Shown piece by piece: positions 50,483 to 58,569 of a DNA stretch of 64,000 nucleotides. A program made the position numbers and the translations under genes. The notes under the pieces were generated by a model that made no database searches, was not told where the DNA came from, and saw only the letters and a list, made by a program, of their open reading frames with translations. The stretch spans positions 210,906-274,905 of the forward strand of contig NZ_JACJJL010000002.1 of the NCBI RefSeq assembly GCF_016899955.1, in the 5' to 3' direction. Position 1 is the stretch's first letter. Each line of letters opens with the position of its first letter. This stretch comes from Marseilla massiliensis. GTDB taxonomy: Bacteria > Bacteroidota > Bacteroidia > Bacteroidales > Bacteroidaceae.

Positions 50483-51241
50483 ATGACTCAAAGGATGGTA
50501 ATATACAAATGGCTGAACAGCCTCGGCCGCTACCTCGAGCTGATGGGGCGCACGTTCCAGCGGCCCGAGCGCATGCGCATGTTCTTCAAGGAATACCTGA
50601 AGGAAATGGCCCAGCTCGGTGTCAACTCCATTGGCATCGTGCTGCTGATATCGTTTTTCATCGGGGCGGTGATATGCATACAGATGAAGCTCAACATTCA
50701 AAGCCCGTGGATGCCGCGGTGGACCACGGGCTACGTGACGCGCGAGATAATGCTGCTGGAGTTCTCGTCGTCAATCATGTGCCTCATACTTGCGGGCAAG
50801 GTTGGCTCGAACATAGCCTCCGAAATAGGCACGATGCGCGTCACCCAGCAGATTGACGCCCTCGACATCATGGGCGTCAACTCGGCCTGCTACCTCATCC
50901 TGCCCAAAGTGCTCGGCCTGATCACCATCATGCCCTTCCTGGTCATCTTCTCTTCGGCCACGGGAATACTCGGCGCATACGGCACGGCATACATAGGCCA
51001 CGTGCTCTCGCCCGAAGACCTGACCGCCGGCCTGCAGCACGCCTTCAACCCATGGTTCGTATGGATGAGCATCATCAAGAGCCTCTTCTTTGCCTTCATC
51101 ATATCGAGCGTGCCGTCGTACTTCGGCTATACTGTCGAGGGCGGCTCGGTCAACGTGGGCAAGGCCAGCACCGACGCCGTGGTCAGCAGCAGCGTGCTGA
51201 TTCTCTGCTCCGACGTGTTCCTGACGCAGTTGTTGAGCTGA
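50483..51241 (+). CDS. mlaE: MlaE/YrbE-family ABC transporter permease
   Basis: The 252-residue inner-membrane permease has about five membrane segments. Family landmarks are [17 protein letters not shown] (about 52-68), the central [14 protein letters not shown] turn, and the C-terminal SADAVV-like [18 protein letters not shown]. MlaE-type permeases move phospholipids between membranes with an MlaF ATPase and an MCE (MlaD) protein. No MCE gene is seen here. The ATPase follows only after an 835-base insertion. Confidence 0.92.
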   Translation: MTQRMVIYKWLNSLGRYLELMGRTFQRPERMRMFFKEYLKEMAQLGVNSIGIVLLISFFIGAVICIQMKLNIQSPWMPRWTTGYVTREIMLLEFSSSIMCLILAGKVGSNIASEIGTMRVTQQIDALDIMGVNSACYLILPKVLGLITIMPFLVIFSSATGILGAYGTAYIGHVLSPEDLTAGLQHAFNPWFVWMSIIKSLFFAFIISSVPSYFGYTVEGGSVNVGKASTDAVVSSSVLILCSDVFLTQLLS

Positions 51242-51246
51242 GGGTA

Positions 51247-51300
51247 TCTTTAGGAGTTGCAGGAGTTCAGGAGTTGCAGGAGTTCAGACAAATGTTTTTG
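51247..51300 (+). repeat. AGGAGT repeat, left arm next to the four-helix-bundle gene
   Basis: AGGAGTTGCAGGAGTTCAGG repeats lead into GGAGTTCAGACAAATGTTTT. The end reads as the inverse of ACATTTGTCTGTACTCC at 52030-52046 on the other side of the four-helix-bundle gene. Confidence 0.75.
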
Positions 51301-51411
51301 TGTGCGCCAAGCCAAACCACATTCGCAGGATTTTATCATCAGAAACAGGCATCGGCACTGTCTACGCCACAAAGCATTCCGGTAGTCAAACGAAACAAGC
51401 ATAACACAAAC

Positions 51412-51789
51412 ATGGTGACATTCAATTTTGAGAACATCGTTGCATGGCAGAAAGCCCATAAGTTTGTGCTTAACGTTTATGAGGCCACCAAACATTTTCC
51501 CGACGAAGAGCGCTTTGGCCTCACGTCGCAGTTCCGACGGGCGGCCATCTCCATCGAGGCAAACATTGCCGAGGGCTACAAGAAACTGGGCAAGGCCGAC
51601 AAGCTGCGCTTCATGAACATCGCCCAAGGCAGCCTTGAAGAATGCCGCGACTACATAATATTGTCGAGAGACCTCGGATACATCGAAATAAACGAATATG
51701 AACAACTCTGCAATGCCAGTGAGCAAACCGCAAAACTGCTCTACGGATATTGCAACGGCATAATAAATAATAACTTTTTAAAAGATTAA
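51412..51789 (+). CDS. Four-helix-bundle protein (23S rRNA intervening-sequence/S23 type)
   Basis: The 125-residue protein is all-helical. Landmarks of the family are AWQKAHKFVLNVYEATKHFP, FGLTSQFRRAAISIEANIAE and a GSLEECRDYIILSRDLG helix. Relatives include proteins encoded in 23S rRNA intervening sequences and the Avd accessory protein of diversity-generating retroelements; most have no known role and bind nucleic acid at best. No reverse transcriptase or variable repeat is nearby. It separates mlaE from mlaF and lies between inverted repeat arms. Confidence 0.88.
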   Translation: MVTFNFENIVAWQKAHKFVLNVYEATKHFPDEERFGLTSQFRRAAISIEANIAEGYKKLGKADKLRFMNIAQGSLEECRDYIILSRDLGYIEINEYEQLCNASEQTAKLLYGYCNGIINNNFLKD

Positions 51790-51957
51790 AAAACATCAGG
51801 AACAAGACACGAATACAGTAAATGACATAAGGAAAAGTCGACAAGACGGAGCAATGCCTACGGGGAGATGCCTTCCGATGAAGAATCAATGCCACTGCCT
51901 CATCATAAAAGACAGATCAGCATCTCATGGCTTCCGGCAAATGTACTATGCAGAACA

Positions 51958-52073
51958 TGATTCTGCACTCCTGCCTCCTTGCAGAACATTTGTCCGTACT
52001 CCCTTCTCCTTCCTCCTTCCTCCTCATTTCACATTTGTCTGTACTCCAGTCTCCTGCCTCCTGATTACTAAAG
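51958..52073 (-). repeat. AGGAGT/ACTCCTG repeat, right arm next to the four-helix-bundle gene
   Basis: Two ACATTTGTC(T/C)GTACTCC motifs (the first from about 51987, the second 52030-52046) plus CTCCTGCCTCC and CTTCTCCTTCCTCC segments, ending four bases before the mlaF start. Orientation is opposite to the left arm at 51247. Confidence 0.7.
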
Positions 52074-52076
52074 AAT

Positions 52077-52862
52077 ATGATCGAAATAAGACACCTATGC
52101 AAGTCGTTTGGCGACAAAGAGGTGCTGAAAGACATCAGCACAGTGTTCGAGAACGGCAAGACAAACCTGATAATAGGCCGGAGCGGCTCCGGCAAGACTG
52201 TGCTCATACGCAACCTCGTGGGCTTGCTTACGCCTACGAGCGGTGAGATTCTGTACGACGGCCGCGACTTCGGGTCGATGACAAAGAAGGAGAAGATAAT
52301 GCTGCGCAGGGAGATGGGCATGCTGTTTCAGAGCGCCGCGCTGTTCGACTCGATGACGGTGCTGCAGAACGTGATGTTCCCCCTCGACATGTTTTCAGAC
52401 AAGACGGCGCGCGACCGCGTGCGAAGGGCACGCACATGCCTCGACCGCGTCAACCTGGTGGACGCCGAAAACAAATACCCCGGCGAGATTTCGGGAGGCA
52501 TGCAGAAGCGCGTGGCCATAGCCAGGGCCATCGCCCTGAACCCCAAGTACCTGTTTTGCGACGAACCCAACTCGGGCCTCGACCCCAAGACGTCGCTCGT
52601 GATCGACGACCTGCTGCACGGCATCACACAGGAATTCAACATCACCACCATCATCAACACCCACGACATGAACTCGGTGATGGGCATCGGCGAGAACATC
52701 ATCTTCATACACGAGGGCCGCAAAGAATGGCAAGGCCACAGCAGCGAGATAATGGAGTCGCCCAACGAAAACCTTACCGACTTCATATTCGCCAGCGACC
52801 TGCTGAAAAACATGCGCAAAGCAGTGCTGGAGAAACGAAACATAGGCAACACAGCCATATAG
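52077..52862 (+). CDS. mlaF: MlaF-type ABC transporter ATP-binding protein
   Basis: The 261-residue ATPase has Walker A GRSGSGKT (34-41), signature ISGGMQKRV (about 140) and Walker B LFCDEPNSGLDP, where Asn-Ser replaces the usual Thr-Ala/Phe-Ser after EP as in Mla-type ATPases. It should energise MlaE lipid transport. Its start sits right after the repeat arm, so its translation and promoter context differ from an uninterrupted mlaEF operon. Confidence 0.92.
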   Translation: MIEIRHLCKSFGDKEVLKDISTVFENGKTNLIIGRSGSGKTVLIRNLVGLLTPTSGEILYDGRDFGSMTKKEKIMLRREMGMLFQSAALFDSMTVLQNVMFPLDMFSDKTARDRVRRARTCLDRVNLVDAENKYPGEISGGMQKRVAIARAIALNPKYLFCDEPNSGLDPKTSLVIDDLLHGITQEFNITTIINTHDMNSVMGIGENIIFIHEGRKEWQGHSSEIMESPNENLTDFIFASDLLKNMRKAVLEKRNIGNTAI

Positions 52863-52903
52863 TCGGCAAACGGCTGACCGACAGACACCTGCATACACAA
52901 TCC

Positions 52904-52935
52904 GGGCCGCCATGCAACAACATGCAAGGCGGCCC
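52904..52935 (+). terminator. Hairpin after mlaF
   Basis: GGGCCGCC pairs with GGCGGCCC, with an inner TGCA/TGCA pair, 41 bases after the stop. No T run follows. Confidence 0.55.
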
Positions 52936-53141
52936 AAATTGTTCTGCAACATACGTGGAAGAGCCAAAAGACAACCAACAACACAAAATTAACTGCAACG
53001 GGCATTGCCATGTCAAAAGTTTGAAGTAACTTTAGCCTGCACTACGGGCAGGCAAGCCGCAAGGGCCGTCCAACAACAATATTACCGCAAGGCAATGTCT
53101 ACGGTAAACAAGTATAATCAACAACAAAAACAACAACAATC

Positions 53142-54233
53142 ATGAGAAAAGCAAAAATCGCAACCATGGCAGCAGCCATGCTACTGGCCATAATACCAAC
53201 CAAGGCCAAGGCCTGCACAGGCATCACCCTGAAAGCTGCCGACGGGGCATGCATACCGGCACGCACCATCGAATGGGGCGGCAGCGACCTCAAGAGCCGG
53301 TATGTGGTGGTGCCCAGGGGCTACGCCCAAACGTCGTACGCCCCCGGCGGGCAGAAGAGCGCCATGGCGTTTACGGCCAAGTACGGCTATGTGGGCCTGG
53401 CCGTAGAGCAGGAGGAGTTTGTGGCCGAGGGCCTCAACGAGGCCGGACTGTCGGCCGGACTGTTCTACTTTCCGCAATACGGCAAGTACGAGGCTTTCGA
53501 CGAGGCCGTCCGCACCACGTCGATAGCCGACCTGCAGCTCGTGGCATGGGTGCTGGGCAGCTGCAAGACGGTGGACGACGTGAAGCAAGCCGTGGGCAGC
53601 GTCCACGTGGTGGCCGTCGACCCGCGCGCGTCCACGGCCCACTGGCGGTTTACCGACGCATCGGGACGCCAGGCCATATTGGAGATAACCGACGGCAAGG
53701 CCCACTTCTTCGAGTCGAAGCTCGGCGTGCTGACCAACTCGCCGGGCTACGAGTGGCAACTGACCAACCTCAACAACTACGTCAACCTGCTGCCCGGCAC
53801 GGCTCCGCAAAACCGGCTCGGCGAACTGTCGCTCATGTCGTTTGGCGCCGGCAGCGGCTTCCTCGGGCTGCCGGGCGACGTCACACCGCCATCGCGCTTT
53901 GTCCGCGCAGCCTTCTACCAGGCGTCGACACCGCGCGCAGCCACGGCTACGGAGGCCGTGCGCCAGTGCTTCCAGATACTGAACAACTTCGACATACCCA
54001 TAGGCATTGAGACGGCCAGGGGCGAACAGCACGCCGACCTGCCCAGTGCCACGCAGTGGACGTCGGCCACCGACATCATGAACGGCCGCATATACTACCG
54101 CACCATGCGCAACAGCGCCATACGCTGCATAGACCTCAAGGCCATAGACTTTGGCAAGGTGAAATACCAGACGGCACCGCTCGACGATGTGGACGAACAG
54201 CCAATAGTGATGGTAAAGGTGAAAAACAAGTGA
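53142..54233 (+). CDS. Secreted choloylglycine-hydrolase-family (linear amide C-N) hydrolase
   Basis: The 363-residue N-terminal-nucleophile hydrolase has a signal peptide whose removal exposes Cys25 (KAKA|CTGITL) as the nucleophile. Arg41 (ARTIEWG), Asn99 region, Asn199 (VLTNSPGYEWQLTNLNNY) and Arg252 (SRFVR) match the active site of bile-salt hydrolases and penicillin V acylases. At the position of the usual Asp after Arg-Thr-x (D21 of Bifidobacterium-type enzymes) there is Glu44. Substrate, bile salt, N-acyl amide or penicillin V, cannot be told from sequence. Periplasmic or secreted. A single-gene unit. Confidence 0.88.
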   Translation: MRKAKIATMAAAMLLAIIPTKAKACTGITLKAADGACIPARTIEWGGSDLKSRYVVVPRGYAQTSYAPGGQKSAMAFTAKYGYVGLAVEQEEFVAEGLNEAGLSAGLFYFPQYGKYEAFDEAVRTTSIADLQLVAWVLGSCKTVDDVKQAVGSVHVVAVDPRASTAHWRFTDASGRQAILEITDGKAHFFESKLGVLTNSPGYEWQLTNLNNYVNLLPGTAPQNRLGELSLMSFGAGSGFLGLPGDVTPPSRFVRAAFYQASTPRAATATEAVRQCFQILNNFDIPIGIETARGEQHADLPSATQWTSATDIMNGRIYYRTMRNSAIRCIDLKAIDFGKVKYQTAPLDDVDEQPIVMVKVKNK

Positions 54234-54676
54234 CCGACGGCATACACCGCGCGCGCAACTGTACGGCAACAGGACACAAGCCACGGCCACGGCCCGCAGC
54301 CCATCGGTGTAATACTTTTTCCGGACAAGCCATGCCACGGAAACACCCCTGGCCACTGCATGTTGCCAAACGCCGGGAAACGCCCGGCATAACGGGCCGG
54401 ACTACAAAGCCAGACGTGCCGTTCCACACTGTGGGGCGGCACGTTTGGCATGCCGGCATGCCCGCCACGACAGGGCCACAACCGGCTTGTAATGATTTTA
54501 TCACCGACGGAATGGTGAAGCAGCTCCCCGCCCGGACCATCGCGTCACTAAGCGGCGGCAGGCACTGCAAAGATTCACATTATTTTGCTAATGCGTCGGT
54601 TGTTCTCCATAAAATTTCCGCTTAAATGCTTCGTCGGTGCCGGGAAAAGGCCCCCAAAATAAAGTGTCGCCATGCC
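54234..54676. other. Intergenic between convergent genes, no gene seen
   Basis: About 440 bases. The base composition shifts here from GC-rich to the less GC-rich RiPP region. I see no terminator that convinces me. Confidence 0.5.
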
Positions 54677-56629
54677 TCATCTCCAAACCTGCTTGCCTTT
54701 CTCATATGTGAAAATCCGTTCCTCGTTACCTTTCGTGAGGTCACGCAGCAGGTAGAGCGCCCCTTTGGGCACATTCATGAACGTCAGTTCATGTCCTTTT
54801 GCCACTTGCCGCCCCACACTTGTCCATTTACCGTTTGCCCATATCAGCAATTCATAGTTGTCGCCGGGCAGTATGAAATTTGTGTCGCTGCGTGGGTAGA
54901 ACTTTACTCTTGTCAGGTATGCTTCGTTGCCCGCCCCAAGGTCCAGACCTACGAATGAAACCTCACCGACACGCTTGCTGAAGTATGTGGCATAATCTCC
55001 GTCCATGGCGTTGCGGAACGGTGCTGTTTGTCCGCCACTGGATGCGGGACTTCCTATTACCGCGCCTTTCAGGGGCAATTCATTTCCGCCTGATGTGTGT
55101 TTGCCGAAAAACATCACCTCGGCGATGTTACCAGAGTGGTCATCGAGCATCTTCCACCTAATGTACCTGTATTTCTTGGTGCAGCTAATCGTTGAGTCGT
55201 TCACATCGTGTGGAATGGCTTTGACAGTCATGAGGGTTACAGCCCCTTTGAATGCAGCGTTGTCTGCCGCTTCCACCCTTGACCTCTGCATGCTTCTCGC
55301 AAACGTCTCCATACGCTTGAACCTTGGGTATTTCCTTTTCAGTTTCATGGTCTGCCTTTCTGTGCCGGAGGCAGTAATCATGGTTATTGTCCCGTCATTA
55401 TCGAGCAGGAAAGGGGCAGAGATTGGCGATAGCTTGCCGTCGTCATAGCTTGCGGCTATGTAAACGTTTCCGCCAGCCACACCATGGAAGCAGAACCTCC
55501 CGACGCCGGCGACCTTCCCGTAATCTACTGCTACGAGCCTGTCGCGGTCGAACACACATAGCACAGCGTATGGTTTATTGCTGAGTTTGCCAGCCAAAGA
55601 CGCGTCGCAGCTTATTGTGAAGTTGTGAGTGTCCTTGTACTTGTCTGTTACGTCGATACGGTATGGATCGAGGAGGCCTGGCGGGACATGTCCGTAGGCA
55701 GTTTCCTCTACGTTTTGCTTACTGAACGTGCGCCGCCATATCTTTGCGGGTTTGTATGTAAAGCGGAATGAGCGGCCCGACAGCGCGTCAATTGCGAACT
55801 GCCGGGTGCTGTCTTTCATCGCAACCACCCAGCAGTGCCCGCCTCCCCGGTTGCCCCAACTGTCCACAAAGTCTATGGTCGCCGGTATACCCATCGCCCG
55901 GAGAACATGTACGTAATATTCGCATACGTGAAGGCAGGCGCCTCTACGCGCTTTTTCAAATTGGCTGACGGACATGGACACGGGATAGCGCCAGAGGAGC
56001 TGGCTGTTCTTGTAACCGAGTTTCCTACGTAGCAAGTTGTCCATCACTTTCCATGCCTTTGATATGTCGGTCATCATCGTGTCACGCATGCCTCGGTATT
56101 GGCTGAACAGCCTTCGGCGTGATTGTTCTGGAATTTCCCTGCCGATGCGGTAAGGCAGAACGTATTCGCAGAACATCCTAAAGTCTTTGGTAATTACAGA
56201 GTCCGGTATACTCTGCCATGCGTCGAAAGCGGCATCTATGTTGTCTTCGATGAATGCTGCTGTCAAGTGGCGCTCGTCGTAAAGTTTGTCGAGCCGCCTG
56301 ATGTTGAAGTTGCCGCCGGCAGCGGTTAGGCTGTCCCATAGTTCAACTACCGGCTGCGGGTCTGGCTGTAGGTCTCCTTCTTTCACTATGCAGCGGTTGA
56401 ACAAACCGAAGATGGTGTCAAACCGCTCTATCTCTTTGCCAGCATAAGCGAACTTGTCGTCCATGTTATCAAGCAAGAAGTTGGCTGCTGCCAGCTTCAG
56501 CGAGTCGTTGGCATAGTGTTGCCTTACTTTTTGTAAGTCTGTGCGCGGCCTGAACACAGCCCAGCATACCAGTGCGATCGCCGCCGTGAGCAGCAGCAGT
56601 GTGAGACCTTTTCTCATGATTTTTTGCAT
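54677..56629 (-). CDS. Transglutaminase-fold protein with C-terminal discoidin-like domain
   Basis: The 650-residue exported or membrane-anchored protein has a signal-like helix (about 8-25). The transglutaminase/protease core has Cys232 (RRGACLHVCEYYVHVLRAMG), His265 (GGGHCWVVAM) and Asp281 (FAIDALSG), all spaced as in the fold. The C-terminus (about 500-640) resembles an F5/8-type C (discoidin) sandwich, with LDLGAGNEAYLTRVKFYPRS. It may cleave, crosslink or anchor a peptide or wall component in the periplasm; which is unknown. Last gene of the operon with the radical SAM enzyme, 26 bases after the previous stop. An alternative start is Met5. Confidence 0.75.
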   Translation of the reverse strand: MQKIMRKGLTLLLLTAAIALVCWAVFRPRTDLQKVRQHYANDSLKLAAANFLLDNMDDKFAYAGKEIERFDTIFGLFNRCIVKEGDLQPDPQPVVELWDSLTAAGGNFNIRRLDKLYDERHLTAAFIEDNIDAAFDAWQSIPDSVITKDFRMFCEYVLPYRIGREIPEQSRRRLFSQYRGMRDTMMTDISKAWKVMDNLLRRKLGYKNSQLLWRYPVSMSVSQFEKARRGACLHVCEYYVHVLRAMGIPATIDFVDSWGNRGGGHCWVVAMKDSTRQFAIDALSGRSFRFTYKPAKIWRRTFSKQNVEETAYGHVPPGLLDPYRIDVTDKYKDTHNFTISCDASLAGKLSNKPYAVLCVFDRDRLVAVDYGKVAGVGRFCFHGVAGGNVYIAASYDDGKLSPISAPFLLDNDGTITMITASGTERQTMKLKRKYPRFKRMETFARSMQRSRVEAADNAAFKGAVTLMTVKAIPHDVNDSTISCTKKYRYIRWKMLDDHSGNIAEVMFFGKHTSGGNELPLKGAVIGSPASSGGQTAPFRNAMDGDYATYFSKRVGEVSFVGLDLGAGNEAYLTRVKFYPRSDTNFILPGDNYELLIWANGKWTSVGRQVAKGHELTFMNVPKGALYLLRDLTKGNEERIFTYEKGKQVWR

Positions 56630-56655
56630 TGTTTGTCTTTCTTTATTTGCTTAGT

Positions 56656-58569
56656 TCAGTGTAATGGTTGCGTTCTATACCATATAGTGTGCAGCATCTG
56701 AATTTTCCCATCTAGCAGGGGCGTGATATCAGCTTGGCGTTCCGGCAAGATAGCGTCTCTCCCGCCAAGTATGCCATTTTCTGTGAGGTTGTATCTCTTT
56801 CTGTACAAGGCAGCTCCCTGCGCGTCGCCCTTTGATTCGCTTATATTGGCGAGGTTTGACCATACTCGCGACAGTCCGGGCATCTGGCGTGCAGCTTCCG
56901 ACAGGTACTTTTCGGCCCTTGCGATATCACCTATATGTAAAGCTACGCTACCGAGTTTGGCTTGGTTTATTGTGCTTGCGGGTCTTGTGGCTAGAGCCTG
57001 GCGCAACTTGTTTTTTACCATCGCTGCCAACTGTGGGTTGGACATTTCTATCTGTTTCCACGTGTCCGTTTCGAGTATGCGCGGCTGGCGCAGTATGGCA
57101 GTGGCAAACTCAACAGAGGCCAAGCCGTATTTACCGCTTGACGACAGCCATTGACAAAGCGTCCATCTGTACCGCAGCTTGTCCGGATAGCTGTCGGCCA
57201 GTCTCTTTAGGGCTACAGTATCCCTGTAAGTCACGGCATCGCGATAGTGGCGTTCGCTATCGAGTATGCTGTATTTCGTGAGCGATTGCGAACCCACGTG
57301 GTCTTTGTAGTACAAGCCAGCCCATGCAAGCCAAGCCATGAACAAGGAGGGGATGACGGCACCGAGCTTGTTCCTTGCGGTGTATTGTCCACTTGCCCGT
57401 GGGCAGATATATCCCATGAAAGCAAGAGCAAACAGCTGCACTGTCGGCGAGGTGAAAAAAGTAGGGAAAGTAAGCTCTTTGATCCAGAATCCCATCAAGA
57501 ATATGGACATGAGTCTGTGCCACGGGCTGTTGCCGATTATGACTATCCATACGAACGTAGCGAGTGCCGCCAGTAGTAGCAGCACTCCACCCCAGCCGGC
57601 CTCGACAAGCACTTGCGTCACTATGCTTGGTGCAAACGACGTGTAGTTGTCGCTTCGGGCGTCACCACTCTGGTAGTAGTCTTTGGCCATGGTGTAGTTG
57701 CCTGCTCCCACTCCCCATGGGTGCTCTGCCATTATCTGGGCTGTGAGGCCTATGGCGTCGGCCCGTCCCGCAGTGCTTTGCCGCTGCGAAGCGGTGGCGT
57801 TCATGCGCAAGGTCTGGCTCGTCTCAGAACTGAACGACGCGCCTGCCACCGCTATTATGGCCAGTGCTATGGCGACGGTGACGCGCTTATTGCGCATTAA
57901 ACAGCGCCGACGCAGGTAGAAAAATGCGGCCACAGCGAAGACCGCGATGGCTATGTAGTTGCCGCGCGAGAACGACAGCACCGCCATGGCCAATGACAAG
58001 CATAGCGAGGCTCCTGCGGCCAAGCGCGTCCACCGCCCCATTTTGACGCAGAATGTGCTTGCTGCCAGTCCTCCCCAAAGCCACAGCAGAGAGTTCCATT
58101 CGTTGACAGGCACACCAAGTGGGGTGTAGAGAAAGCGGAAATTGTAGACCGACGTGAACCCTGCTTGGTGTACCTTGGATACGAATATTGCGTATTGCGC
58201 CATGGCGATTGCCAGCACAATGAAAATTCCATGACATAGCGTGGCAGCCTTGTTGATAATGGGGGACATGTCGCTGTCAGTTAAGCAGCGCACCAAAAAA
58301 TAGGCCAATAGGTTGCAACCAAAAACCATTGCTGCCTCGGTGCTGCTTTGCTGGTTGACGCCGGGGGTCAACGCCATGTAAGCCCATATGGCAGTTAGAC
58401 ATAGGTCAAGTGGCGTAAGCCTAAGAAACGGCCTATGCCACCACCATGCTACCAGCCACGCTCCCATGGCAAGCGGTGCAATGAGTAGAGGATCGGGCAC
58501 GTAGAAGAGTCTCATAATGCAGGTTGCTGCTATGAGCAGACATCCCGCGTTGTACATCATTTTATCCAT
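56656..58569 (-). CDS. O-antigen-ligase-like membrane protein with TPR-like C-terminus
   Basis: The 637-residue protein has about ten membrane segments in the first 430 residues. It has the Wzy_C landmarks LSFSRGNYIAIAVFAVAAFF and the loop TAGRADAIGLTAQIMAEHPW-GVGAGNY, typical of O-antigen ligases and bactoprenol-linked oligosaccharide transferases. The last 190 residues are helical repeats (SVALHIGDIARAEKYLSEAA), TPR-like. The start is ambiguous: 58569 (MDKMMY) or 58560 (MMYNAG), the latter overlapping the upstream stop as ATGA. A longer reading frame upstream runs antisense-like through the M50 gene and is not used. Its substrate is unknown. Confidence 0.75.
   Translation of the reverse strand: MDKMMYNAGCLLIAATCIMRLFYVPDPLLIAPLAMGAWLVAWWWHRPFLRLTPLDLCLTAIWAYMALTPGVNQQSSTEAAMVFGCNLLAYFLVRCLTDSDMSPIINKAATLCHGIFIVLAIAMAQYAIFVSKVHQAGFTSVYNFRFLYTPLGVPVNEWNSLLWLWGGLAASTFCVKMGRWTRLAAGASLCLSLAMAVLSFSRGNYIAIAVFAVAAFFYLRRRCLMRNKRVTVAIALAIIAVAGASFSSETSQTLRMNATASQRQSTAGRADAIGLTAQIMAEHPWGVGAGNYTMAKDYYQSGDARSDNYTSFAPSIVTQVLVEAGWGGVLLLLAALATFVWIVIIGNSPWHRLMSIFLMGFWIKELTFPTFFTSPTVQLFALAFMGYICPRASGQYTARNKLGAVIPSLFMAWLAWAGLYYKDHVGSQSLTKYSILDSERHYRDAVTYRDTVALKRLADSYPDKLRYRWTLCQWLSSSGKYGLASVEFATAILRQPRILETDTWKQIEMSNPQLAAMVKNKLRQALATRPASTINQAKLGSVALHIGDIARAEKYLSEAARQMPGLSRVWSNLANISESKGDAQGAALYRKRYNLTENGILGGRDAILPERQADITPLLDGKIQMLHTIWYRTQPLH

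Noticed and set aside
51412..51789. Diversity-generating retroelement (Avd-like protein)
   Set aside because: No reverse transcriptase, template repeat or variable repeat is near. The protein is only one of a broad four-helix-bundle family.
51412..51789. 23S rRNA intervening sequence
   Set aside because: No rRNA sequence surrounds the gene; it sits between mlaE and mlaF.
53181..54356. A 391-codon minus-strand frame
   Set aside because: Antisense to the choloylglycine-hydrolase-family gene; no recognisable motif.
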